Part shown: in pieces, positions 56,311 to 64,000 of the stretch
How the letters are laid out: the number at the start of each line of letters is the position of its first letter
How positions within the stretch are numbered: position 1 is the stretch's first letter
Origin: Thioalkalivibrio sulfidiphilus
GTDB taxonomy: Bacteria > Pseudomonadota > Gammaproteobacteria > Ectothiorhodospirales > Ectothiorhodospiraceae
Assembly: GCF_000377945.1 (NCBI RefSeq)
Contig: NZ_KB898930.1
Span: forward strand, 1-64,000
Reading direction: 5' to 3'
DNA: 64,000 nt
Position numbers and translations under genes: made by a program
Notes under the pieces: model-generated
What the model was told of the DNA's origin: nothing
What the model saw: only the letters and a program-made list of their open reading frames with translations
Database searches by the model: none

Positions 56311-57233
56311 TGCGCTTTAACAGCGAAAAAACGGCATTCGGACGCCACGAGACCTTCCCCCTTCGTTACAGTTGGCTTACCAAGGGCATCCATGCGCTTT
56401 TGGAAGATTCCACCGTATTCCAATCCGATGAAGCCACCGTCACGCTTGGCGTGGGGAAGAACATGGTTTCTGCCATTCGATATTGGATAGAGGCAGCACA
56501 GTTAGCTGAGCGTCGTGATGGTCAGCTAATTCTTACGCAGATAGGGGAGGAACTTTTCAGTCCAGGCCATGGGTACGACCCCTATATGGAAGATGAGGCT
56601 ACCATTTGGCTGATTCATTGGTTGATTGCAACTAATGCCGAGCTCGCCACCGCCTGGTATTGGTTCTTTAATCGATTCCACAAGCCAGAGTTTACATCTC
56701 AAGAAGTAGGCGCAGCACTCGTGGACTTCGTAAAGAGCGATATCAAAACCCGAGTTGCCGCATCGACAGTGAAACAAGATGCTGCAATCCTACTTCGGAT
56801 GTATACGCAATCTAGCAGAAGTGCTCGCACCCCGCTGGAGGAAGCCCTTGATTCACCACTATCGTTGTTGGGTCTAGTTTCGCACCTGCCAGGTTCCAAG
56901 CGTTATCAGTCACGCCCCGACACGCGTGATGGTCTTCCGGTGGGAGTTTTCGCGTATGCCGTGGCGGATTACCTCCAGTTCACCAAGGCCAAAGAAGTGC
57001 CGATCGAGGAGTTGATGTATGGTCGAGCGGCTTATCCCGCAATCGGCGGCGTCTTCCGCCTAACAGAGGCTGGGCTGATCAGCAAGTTAGAGGAGATGGT
57101 GCGCGTTTTCCCAGGAGCGTATGAGACTCGAGAGACGGCGGGAGTCCATCAATTATATCTTCTCGAGGAGAAGCCGAAGATCTCCTATTTAGACCATCAC
57201 TACAGTGCCCACTACAGCGAGGTGGCCGCATGA
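56307..57233 (+). CDS. sspB: DUF4007 protein, SspB-like
   Basis: The 308-residue protein matches DUF4007 (FGRHETFPLRYSWLTKGIHALLED, VTLGVGKNMVSAIRYWIEAAQLAE, MEDEATIWLIHWLIATN), which includes SspB, the nickase of SspABCD DNA phosphorothioation systems. The N-terminal ~70 residues look like a winged helix. AGGAGG precedes the start and the gene overlaps both neighbours by four bases, so stoichiometric expression with the SspC- and SspD-like proteins is expected. Function is inferred from the family and the sspBCD order. Confidence 0.83.
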   Translation: MMRFNSEKTAFGRHETFPLRYSWLTKGIHALLEDSTVFQSDEATVTLGVGKNMVSAIRYWIEAAQLAERRDGQLILTQIGEELFSPGHGYDPYMEDEATIWLIHWLIATNAELATAWYWFFNRFHKPEFTSQEVGAALVDFVKSDIKTRVAASTVKQDAAILLRMYTQSSRSARTPLEEALDSPLSLLGLVSHLPGSKRYQSRPDTRDGLPVGVFAYAVADYLQFTKAKEVPIEELMYGRAAYPAIGGVFRLTEAGLISKLEEMVRVFPGAYETRETAGVHQLYLLEEKPKISYLDHHYSAHYSEVAA

Positions 57234-60200
57234 GCCTTGCCAATAAGGTCGCTGTTAATGCGTATTACACCCGTTCCATCAACTTAGAGCGTGATGCGAA
57301 CTCCACTGCAGTCGTCGGAGCGTATATCCCGACTTCGCGAGCCATTAAGACACTGGATCGTATCGCGGATTCCTTTGAGACAGCTCAAGCACCGCGTGCT
57401 TGGTCCCTGGTGGGCCCCTATGGTTCCGGCAAATCATCATTCGCGATTTTCCTCGCGCACCTGCTGGCGCGGGCTGATCAAGATGCTACAAAGTCAGCAG
57501 CAATGGTGTTGCGAAAAGCCAACGCCAAATTGGCTAAGCGTTTTGAGAGCTTCGGGAAAGACAGCCTTGGGCATTGCTATGTCCTGTTGACAGGCAGCCC
57601 TGAGCCACTGAGTAGCCGGCTGGCAAATGCGCTCGCTGAGTCAGCCGCATCTTACTGGTCAAACCGACCAGGCCGGGCCCCGAAAGTGGTTAAGGATCTA
57701 GCTGCTCTCGCTGCCAAGGCAGGAATTACGACTACGGACATTCTGGAAGGTGTTGAAGCACTTCAGGATGCCGTCGCCAAGGTTGGTGGTAATGGTGTAC
57801 TCATCGTCATCGATGAACTTGGAAAGTTTCTTGAGTATGAAGCAAGGCACTACGGAGCTAATGACATCTTCTTGCTGCAGGCTCTCGCGGAGCATGCCTG
57901 TGCTGGACACAAGGCCAACCTCACGCTTGTGGTCTTGCAGCATCAGTCTTTCGAGCATTACGCCAAGGGTCTTGGCGAGAACCTTAAGAACGAATGGGCC
58001 AAGGTGCAAGGCCGCTTCGAGAATATCCCATTCCTAGAGTCGACAGAGCAAACGCTGCGTGTCGTCGCTGCTGCGTTTACGCATCAGCTGAGCACCACTG
58101 ATCGAGCCGAGATCAAGGCAACTGCAACGAAGTGGTCAAATGATCTTGCAGCAGCCGGTGCGTTGCCGAGCATGTTGGATGAGAAGGCGGCTGCCGAACT
58201 CTTCACCAATTGCTATCCGATCCATCCGATCGCGGCCATCCTGTTACCGATTCTGTGCCAAAAAGTGGCTCAGAATGAGCGAACGCTATTCAGCTATCTC
58301 GGGAGCCAGGAGCCTCATGGCTTCCGTGACAGTCTAATGCGTTTGGAGAAGGTGGGTGATTGGATCTATCCCTGGGAGATCTACGAGTACTTCATTCTCA
58401 ACCAACCGGCGGCTGTATCCGATCACTACACGCATCGCCGTTGGGCTGAAGTGGTTACGGCTGTTGAGCGCCTTGGTGACGCTCCAGATATCGAGGGCCA
58501 GCTCCTTAAGACCATCGGGCTTTTCAACATCGTCGGCCCCCAAGGCGGATTCAAGGCTTCAAAAGTCCTGGTAGATCTTGCCCTTTCAAAGAAAACCGAA
58601 GTAAAGCGCGCCACTCAGGCGCTAATCTCCAAGTCGCTAATTCAATTTAGAACATTTAGCGGCGAATATCGCGTATGGCAAGGAAGTGATTTCGATCTAG
58701 ACGCAGCTGTTGATGAGCAGCGAGCAAAGCTCGGTCGATTCGAACTCGCGGAAGTTCTGAACCGTCGGCACGCATTGCTCCCAATAGTCGCCCGTAAGTA
58801 CACCATTCAGAGCGGGACACTCAGATACTTTGTCCCTGTGTTTGTCGATGCGAAAAGCTATAGAACCATTGCGCGGTGCGAAGATCAACCGCGGATAATC
58901 TTCTACCTGTCAGAGGGGCAGAATGACGAGAGTGTCTTCTGTTCAGATGTCATCAAGAATTTCGATGACTTAGATCTTGTCGTTCTACACAGGAATGCCA
59001 GTCTGCTAAGAGAAGCCGTTGCTGAGAACCTGGCGCTTGAAGCGGTTCAGCGTGAGGCGCAGGAGCTCCATGCGGATCCGGTCGCCCAACGGGAATTCAA
59101 AGATCGCTATGCTGCCGCCCAACTTGTTGAGCAACAGCTACTCAGCGCGTTGACTGAGCGACCAGCTCATAACCAATGGTACTGGCGAGGCGATCTCCTC
59201 ACTGTCACCACCAAGCGCCAATTCCAAGAAGCGCTCTCGTATATATTGCGTAGCGTCTTTCATAGCGCCCCTGCAGTTCGGAATGAGCTCATCAATCGAG
59301 ACAAGCTTTCCAGCCAAGCCGCCGCCGCAAGGAACAAACTGTTTGCGGCGATGATCGAGGCGGGTGACAAGGCAGATCTGGGAATCGAGAAGTTTCCACC
59401 TGAGAAGGCCATCTATCGTTCTCTATTGCGCGAGACCCGTTTGCATCAGATGACTGAACCGGGCGTTTGGTCATTTAGTGCGCCTACAAAGCGTTCACCC
59501 TTCTACCAGTCATGGAAGGCTATTGAAGAGTTCATGGCAACGACCGAGCGTGAGTCGCGTAGCTTCCAGGAATTGTTTGATGTGCTAGCCGGACCACCCT
59601 ATGGAATCAAGTCGGGTGTATTGCCGATTCTTGCGCTAGCGGCCAGCCTGGTATTCAAGGACGAGCTCGCAATTTATGAAAACCGAGCGTATGTTCCGTT
59701 CCTGTCACCAGAACACCTGGAGCGGTTGACCAAAACCCCTGACGCATTTCAGGTCCAGCGCTTCAGGATTGAAGGCGTACGTGCATCGCTGTTTGAGCAG
59801 TATTCCAGGGCTCTATTCAATGATGGCAGCCGCAAAACTGTCATCGAGATTGTACGTCCTCTTGCCAATTTCATTGGTGGATTGCCTGAATATGCGAAGA
59901 AGACCAAGAGTCAGACAATATCCGAAGATGCTAAAGCAGTGAGAACGGCATTCAATTTGGCGAAATCGCCGGAGCGCCTGCTTTTCAACGATCTGCCTGC
60001 AGCGCTAGGTTTTGATGTCAGCGCACTAGATACAAGCAAGAGTTTCGATCCAGAAGAATTTGCAGCGCGACTGCGAGACGCGCTGCGAGAACTCAAGAAT
60101 GCCTTCCCAAAACTTCTGCAGGCGCAGCAACGTCTGCTAGCGCAGGCGTTCCAACTCGACGCATCTACACCACTATCGGAGCTTCGAGTTAAATTGGCTG

Positions 60201-60730
60201 GGCGCTATGCAGGTCTGGAGGAGCTCACGGTCGACGTCGATGGACTAAGGGCCTTCCTCAAGCGCCTAACTAAGACTAGCGGCACGGACGAAGAGTGGCT
60301 GCAAAACCTCCTGATGTTTCTTGGCCAAAAGCCTCCTGAGAAGTGGGCCGACGCGGACACGAGCGAGGCGGAAGTTCGCTTGAGTGACTTTGCTTCCCGT
60401 ATTCTTGACCTAGAAACATTACGTCTACACTACGACAAGACAAGGAAGAAGGTTTCTGGTGATTTCGATGTTTACCTGCTGAAATCCCTCAAGCGAGGGG
60501 GTGAGGCTATTGAGGAGGTGGTCGCCGTTGACGCCAAACGTCATGAGGCTGTCCAGGTCGTCAAACGAGACCTTTTGGCATCTATTAGCCAGTATGCGGA
60601 TCACGAACTTCAGCTTGCCGCAGTCGCTGAATTCGTAGATGAGTTTCTTGCGGAATACAGACAGCAGCAGTCCTCAGAGCACAGAGCCACAAGCCGAGAC
60701 AAAAAGCTAAAGGACGCGCGAAATGAGTGA
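57230..60730 (+). CDS. sspC: Large P-loop ATPase, SspC-like
   Basis: The 1166-residue protein carries a Walker A GPYGSGKS (62–69) and a Walker B LIVIDE (191–196), followed by a long helical part with no other motif I recognise (about 700–1160 mostly alpha). The position directly between the DUF4007 and PAPS-reductase genes and the size match the SspC ATPase of phosphorothioation systems, where ATP hydrolysis is needed for modification. Large ATPases of BREX (BrxC/PglY) share this architecture, so the family assignment depends on context. It overlaps sspB by four and sspD by eight bases. Confidence 0.78.
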   Translation: MSLANKVAVNAYYTRSINLERDANSTAVVGAYIPTSRAIKTLDRIADSFETAQAPRAWSLVGPYGSGKSSFAIFLAHLLARADQDATKSAAMVLRKANAKLAKRFESFGKDSLGHCYVLLTGSPEPLSSRLANALAESAASYWSNRPGRAPKVVKDLAALAAKAGITTTDILEGVEALQDAVAKVGGNGVLIVIDELGKFLEYEARHYGANDIFLLQALAEHACAGHKANLTLVVLQHQSFEHYAKGLGENLKNEWAKVQGRFENIPFLESTEQTLRVVAAAFTHQLSTTDRAEIKATATKWSNDLAAAGALPSMLDEKAAAELFTNCYPIHPIAAILLPILCQKVAQNERTLFSYLGSQEPHGFRDSLMRLEKVGDWIYPWEIYEYFILNQPAAVSDHYTHRRWAEVVTAVERLGDAPDIEGQLLKTIGLFNIVGPQGGFKASKVLVDLALSKKTEVKRATQALISKSLIQFRTFSGEYRVWQGSDFDLDAAVDEQRAKLGRFELAEVLNRRHALLPIVARKYTIQSGTLRYFVPVFVDAKSYRTIARCEDQPRIIFYLSEGQNDESVFCSDVIKNFDDLDLVVLHRNASLLREAVAENLALEAVQREAQELHADPVAQREFKDRYAAAQLVEQQLLSALTERPAHNQWYWRGDLLTVTTKRQFQEALSYILRSVFHSAPAVRNELINRDKLSSQAAAARNKLFAAMIEAGDKADLGIEKFPPEKAIYRSLLRETRLHQMTEPGVWSFSAPTKRSPFYQSWKAIEEFMATTERESRSFQELFDVLAGPPYGIKSGVLPILALAASLVFKDELAIYENRAYVPFLSPEHLERLTKTPDAFQVQRFRIEGVRASLFEQYSRALFNDGSRKTVIEIVRPLANFIGGLPEYAKKTKSQTISEDAKAVRTAFNLAKSPERLLFNDLPAALGFDVSALDTSKSFDPEEFAARLRDALRELKNAFPKLLQAQQRLLAQAFQLDASTPLSELRVKLAGRYAGLEELTVDVDGLRAFLKRLTKTSGTDEEWLQNLLMFLGQKPPEKWADADTSEAEVRLSDFASRILDLETLRLHYDKTRKKVSGDFDVYLLKSLKRGGEAIEEVVAVDAKRHEAVQVVKRDLLASISQYADHELQLAAVAEFVDEFLAEYRQQQSSEHRATSRDKKLKDARNE

Positions 60731-61547
60731 GCGTAAGTACAATATCCAAGATGCCCTTAAGCGCACCGATGCCCGGCACGTTTTAGGGTTATCCGGTGGA
60801 AAAGACAGTGCCGCCTTGGCGGTTTACATCAAGGATCGCTATCCAGAACTACATGATCGAATGGAGTACTTCTTTTCCGACACAGGCGCTGAGCTTCAAG
60901 AGGTCTACGACGTTCTTGAAAAGCTCGAAGCTTACCTCGGAAAAGAGATAATTCGGCTCAGTAGCGGAAGGCCATTTGAGCATTGGTTAAAGGTCCATAA
61001 CGACTTCTTGCCTTCACCAAGACAGCGCTGGTGTACTCGCGTCATGAAGATTGAGCCCTTCGAGCGCTGGATTGGAACGGATGATGCCATTAGCTACATT
61101 GGTATTAGGGCTGACGAGTTCAGAGAGGGGTATATAAGCCACAAAGATAATATCAAAGCCGTGTACCCCTTCATTGAGGACGGGCTGGTACGGGACGATA
61201 TTTTTCAAATTCTAGAAGATTCTGTAGGTATTCCCGAATACTATAAATGGCGCAGTAGATCCGGATGCTATTTCTGCTTTTTTCAACGACAAGAAGAGTG
61301 GCTGGGGTTAAAAGAAGAACATCCTACCCTATTTGATATGGCAGTGAGCATAGAAAAAGAGGCTGGTAACGGGTACACCTGGGTTCAGGGACGAACGCTT
61401 GAGGAAGTCGCACAACACGCAATGAACAAGCGCAAGATGTTGGGGCCAAGAGCGACCAAAACGGCGGTACGCTGGCAGGACTCATTGCGTAGTGGTGAAG
61501 AAGATGATGACCCTGAAGACCAGTCCTGCTTGATATGTAGTTTGTAG
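60723..61547 (+). CDS. sspD: PAPS-reductase/DndC-like ATP pyrophosphatase, SspD-like
   Basis: The 274-residue enzyme has the PP-loop LSGGKDSAA (23–31), SDTGAELQEVYD, RWCTRVMKIEPF (Cys104) and SGCYFCFFQRQEEW (Cys182, Cys185). A further pair lies at the very end, SCLICSL (Cys269, Cys272). DndC and SspD activate the DNA backbone with ATP for sulfur insertion and carry an Fe–S cluster; the five cysteines here fit such a cluster. The sulfur donor (SspA/DndA cysteine desulfurase) is not in the window, so a housekeeping IscS may supply it. Confidence 0.85.
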   Translation: MSERKYNIQDALKRTDARHVLGLSGGKDSAALAVYIKDRYPELHDRMEYFFSDTGAELQEVYDVLEKLEAYLGKEIIRLSSGRPFEHWLKVHNDFLPSPRQRWCTRVMKIEPFERWIGTDDAISYIGIRADEFREGYISHKDNIKAVYPFIEDGLVRDDIFQILEDSVGIPEYYKWRSRSGCYFCFFQRQEEWLGLKEEHPTLFDMAVSIEKEAGNGYTWVQGRTLEEVAQHAMNKRKMLGPRATKTAVRWQDSLRSGEEDDDPEDQSCLICSL

Positions 61548-61561
61548 GTCTTGCTAATGCC

Positions 61562-61858
61562 GTGATAGAGATCAACAAATTTATGGATAAGAATCAGCTT
61601 AAAATCGATATCGAGCCGAAGAGAATAATAATTACATCTGAGCCATACGTTATGTATACAAAGCGCGGCTACCAAGCAGTGGTAGATGTCATAGAGAGCA
61701 GAAGTAAGCGAGACTATTTTATATATATATCCGCGCGTTCTTTGTCAGATCGATTAGAAGAGCTTAGGTTGATGAATAATAATAAACTGCATGGGCTTGA
61801 GATTTGGGTAAGAAAGGAGTCGGCTGAAAAAATGGCGGGATATATTGTAGAAGAGTAG
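61562..61858 (+). CDS. Small protein of unknown function in the defence operon
   Basis: A 98-residue protein rich in Lys, Ile and Glu (KIDIEPKRIIITSEPYVMYTKRGYQAVVDVI, then RDYFIYISARSLSDRLEELR) with alternating strands and helices. I do not recognise it. The start is GTG 61562 or ATG 61583. It lies 14 bases after sspD and four bases before the GIY-YIG gene, so it is cotranscribed. It could be a partner of the nuclease. Confidence 0.6.
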   Translation: MIEINKFMDKNQLKIDIEPKRIIITSEPYVMYTKRGYQAVVDVIESRSKRDYFIYISARSLSDRLEELRLMNNNKLHGLEIWVRKESAEKMAGYIVEE

Positions 61859-61862
61859 CAAT

Positions 61863-62195
61863 ATGTCTTGCGACCCTAGAAACGCCTCTCGGCCATTTAG
61901 ATTAAGTGAAATAGAAAGGCCTGAGTACCACGGCTATGGTATCTATGGTTTTTGGTATCGAGGGCGTTGCATATATATAGGGAAAGCGGAAGATCAGGTT
62001 CTGACAGAAAGATTAAAACAGCATTGGGCGAATTGTCATAATGATCTTCTAAAGCAATGGCTCGCCGCTAAACCAGGCGAAATCCGGTTCGTGGTAAAAA
62101 TGATCGACCACAAAGAACAGATACAAGTATACGAAAAGTTTTATATCAGAAGATTTCAGCCGATAACAAATAAAATAAGGTATCAAAGTAAATAG
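61863..62195 (+). CDS. Stand-alone GIY-YIG nuclease domain protein
   Basis: The 110-residue protein is a nearly bare GIY-YIG domain: GIY (26–28), YIG (38–40), Arg50 and His54 in TERLKQHW, Glu91 in VYEKFYIRRF and Asn103 in QPITNK, all expected catalytic or structural residues. GIY-YIG enzymes cut DNA phosphodiesters. Placed inside a phosphorothioation operon that lacks SspE and DndFGH, it is the only visible nuclease and could be the restriction effector. It is AT-rich relative to the core genome. Confidence 0.85.
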   Translation: MSCDPRNASRPFRLSEIERPEYHGYGIYGFWYRGRCIYIGKAEDQVLTERLKQHWANCHNDLLKQWLAAKPGEIRFVVKMIDHKEQIQVYEKFYIRRFQPITNKIRYQSK

Positions 62196-62226
62196 CTTAG
62201 CATTGTCCCATTTTTAAGGAGTCAAA

Positions 62227-63480
62227 ATGGCAACCGCAATACCTGCTATGAAAGGGAAGTTTGGTACGACAGAGTATTATTTAGTGACTATGCGTGCGAA
62301 AGAGCTTGCTGATCGTCTAATCATACCTAAGGAATTGGAAGATTGGGATGATATGTCGATTGAAGAGAGATTTCAGCGCGAAGTAAATTATGGGCGTGTT
62401 AAAAAGCACATAGCGCCATATCTTGCGCACGATGAGGATCGATTCTTTGGCGCGTTTATTGTTGATATTTACAATGGAGATAATGTCGAATTCGAGCCCA
62501 TTGATAACATAATAAGCAAATTGCCAGCGCTATATCAGCGAGCAGGTAGTGCTTTCGGATTTCTCTACTTTCAAGGTGATGAGGTATTAGTTCCCTTAGA
62601 TGGGCAACATAGACTTGCCGCGATTAAGTTCGCGATATCAGGAAAAGATGAGAAAGGAAAGGATATACCCGGTCTTAGTCCTAATATGGAGGTTGCAAGT
62701 GATCTTTGCACGGTGATCTTGCTCAAGCATGATCCAAGGAAGGCAAGAAAGATATTCAATAAAGTGAATAGGTATGCTAAGGCGACTTCAAAATCTGACA
62801 ATCTTATCACGGCTGATGATGATATCGTTGCGATAATAACGCGTGAGGAAGTGGCGGATAAAGTCATTCATGAGCGGCTTGTAAACTATGACTCTAATAC
62901 ACTCAATGCCTCATCCCCTTACTTTACTACCCTTTCCACTTTGTATGAGGCGACTGGTCTTATCCTTGAGGACACCTTTGGAAAGGTTGACAGAACGACA
63001 CTTCCTTCTCCCGCGGATCAGAATTTATACAGACAGGTTGTTCGTGAGCACTGGGAAACGCTGTGTCAAAAAGTAAGTCTGTTCGAGAATGCACTTCATG
63101 ATCCATCTGAGAATGGTGATGACAAGCGCAGAGAAATTCGGCGAGATTTTGTACTTGGCAAGCCGATAGCACAACTCGCTCTAGTGGACGCTGTGCTTAG
63201 ACTAAGGAGTGAGGAAAACGATGGCTCGCGTCTATCTTGGAATGAAGTAACAGAAAGAATAAACCTGGTAGATTGGAGATCAGATGCACCTTTATGGCAA
63301 GGTGTTTTGATGTCCGGTGATAAAGTGGTAACAGGTAAGCAGTCAGCTAAATTTGCTGCAAGATTTATCGCGTATTATCTAGGTCAGAAGACATTTCCTA
63401 AAGAGTTAGAGGTATTGCGCGATCAATACCGTGGTCATCCAGGTAATGAAGGAAAAGATTTACCTAAGCCCATAGCATGA
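62227..63480 (+). CDS. dndB: DGQHR-domain protein, DndB-like
   Basis: The 417-residue protein has the DGQHR motif (125–129, in VLVPLDGQHRLAAIKFA) of the DndB/DGQHR family, with KIFNKVNRYAKATSKSDNLITADDDIVAIITREEVA following. DndB represses dnd transcription and can tune modification; SspE also has a DGQR-type sensing motif, but SspE's HNH nuclease domain is absent. The gene starts 31 bases after the GIY-YIG gene behind AAGGAG and is the last recognisable gene. Codon use is AT-rich, unlike the core genes. The symbol is provisional. Confidence 0.78.
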   Translation: MATAIPAMKGKFGTTEYYLVTMRAKELADRLIIPKELEDWDDMSIEERFQREVNYGRVKKHIAPYLAHDEDRFFGAFIVDIYNGDNVEFEPIDNIISKLPALYQRAGSAFGFLYFQGDEVLVPLDGQHRLAAIKFAISGKDEKGKDIPGLSPNMEVASDLCTVILLKHDPRKARKIFNKVNRYAKATSKSDNLITADDDIVAIITREEVADKVIHERLVNYDSNTLNASSPYFTTLSTLYEATGLILEDTFGKVDRTTLPSPADQNLYRQVVREHWETLCQKVSLFENALHDPSENGDDKRREIRRDFVLGKPIAQLALVDAVLRLRSEENDGSRLSWNEVTERINLVDWRSDAPLWQGVLMSGDKVVTGKQSAKFAARFIAYYLGQKTFPKELEVLRDQYRGHPGNEGKDLPKPIA

Positions 63481-64000
63481 TTATGTTGTTGACGGATATG
63501 GAGGTCAGACCACGATAACCATTGGTATATTGTGTGAACGCCTTTCCTTCGGGTTGGGGTTCACACGTAGAGCGCCATTTCATGGATCGATAATGGCGCT
63601 CTTCTGGTGCCTATGAGGTTCTGTGCGTAGCTAGTCAGCAGAGCCGCGTCCCAAATGTATCTACGTCGCCACGTGCTTCTGATCCTCGATGATCAGGCTA
63701 GAACGTGGTCGGAGCATGGCAACATATTGATATATAGAGCCAAAGCCTTGCTTTGGGGCTGCGATTACTGCTTTGAGGGCAATTTCTGGGGGCAAAATGG
63801 CTCACCAAGGCCAACATGGCACCGTGTTCGGCGATCCGTCCAGTCATTGCATCTAATCTGCCACCCGCTTTTGGCCCAAATGGTGTCGTCATGACCCAGA
63901 ATCGATGATGCCTCTATCACGCCATCCAGCACGGAGGGGTTATTCTGATCCACCAGGGGCCTGATGGCCCGGATGGGGATTCCAAGAGTCATCAACACAG
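63481..64000. other. Unassigned right edge of the window
   Basis: I see no recognisable gene here. Short frames exist on both strands (for example minus 63998–63765), but none has a ribosome site and a recognisable motif. Apart from the two hairpins it may be a decayed gene or the start of a feature continuing beyond the window. Confidence 0.5.
63571..63600. terminator. Hairpins after the dndB-like gene
   Basis: A perfect 9-bp stem (63571–63579 with 63592–63600) is followed by CTTCT rather than a T-run. A second 8-bp stem, GTGTGAAC/GTTCACAC, lies at 63532–63539 and 63559–63566. They may terminate the operon or be parts of a mobile element end. Confidence 0.4.

Noticed and set aside
56307-63480. 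BREX-type system
   Set aside because: A large P-loop ATPase and a PAPS-reductase protein also occur in type 4 BREX, but no PglZ or BrxL gene is present up to the window edge; DUF4007 and DGQHR fit phosphorothioation better.
63655-63894. 79-residue plus-strand frame at the right edge
   Set aside because: No ribosome site, no recognisable domain, and competing frames of equal length on the other strand.

Overview
The window is a GC-rich gammaproteobacterial chromosome segment around the replication origin. A SoxZ gene at the left edge points to a sulfur-oxidising chemolithotroph. That gene, together with the block argH–algZ/algR–hemCDXY and the order gyrB-recF-dnaN-dnaA/rpmH-rnpA-yidD-yidC-mnmE-mnmG-rsmG-parAB-atp-glmU-glmS, fits an Ectothiorhodospiraceae relative such as Thioalkalivibrio. 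The genus is an inference from gene content; no 16S gene is present.

Layout. 1–29 kb: soxZ, an esterase, a membrane GGDEF/EAL protein, argH, an AlgZ/AlgR-type LytTR two-component pair, hemC-hemD-hemX-hemY, a ferredoxin-type reductase, a sigma-54 two-component system, a run of small envelope and housekeeping genes (YqaA, CoA-binding, lipoproteins, gloA, ppnP), a histone-H1-like protein, an orphan ParA-like ATPase, ubiD-xthA, prlC and a PstS-like binding protein. 29–36 kb: gyrB, recF, dnaN and dnaA on the minus strand, with DnaA boxes between dnaN and dnaA and upstream of dnaA, and a parS-like site inside the 3' end of recF. 36–51.5 kb: the plus-strand arm with rpmH to rsmG, parA-parB and the nine-gene atp operon. 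51.8–55.2 kb: glmU and glmS. Many intergenic gaps carry REP-like palindromes from several families.

The accessory region begins at the 3' end of glmS. A toxin–antitoxin pair lies between the real glmS terminus and a second, about 94% identical copy of its last ~70 codons. Beyond this the sequence becomes AT-richer and holds a tightly packed single-direction operon (56.1–63.5 kb): a small ribbon-helix-helix-like protein behind a perfect palindromic operator, a DUF4007 protein (SspB-like), a 1166-residue P-loop ATPase (SspC-like), a PAPS-reductase/DndC-like ATP pyrophosphatase (SspD-like), a small unknown protein, a compact GIY-YIG nuclease and a DGQHR-motif (DndB-like) protein. This reads as a DNA phosphorothioation defence island that combines an SspBCD core with a Dnd-type DGQHR protein and a GIY-YIG nuclease. 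It lacks SspA, SspE and DndFGH within the window. It is the strongest candidate for an undescribed system here. The final ~500 bases hold hairpins but no gene I can identify.
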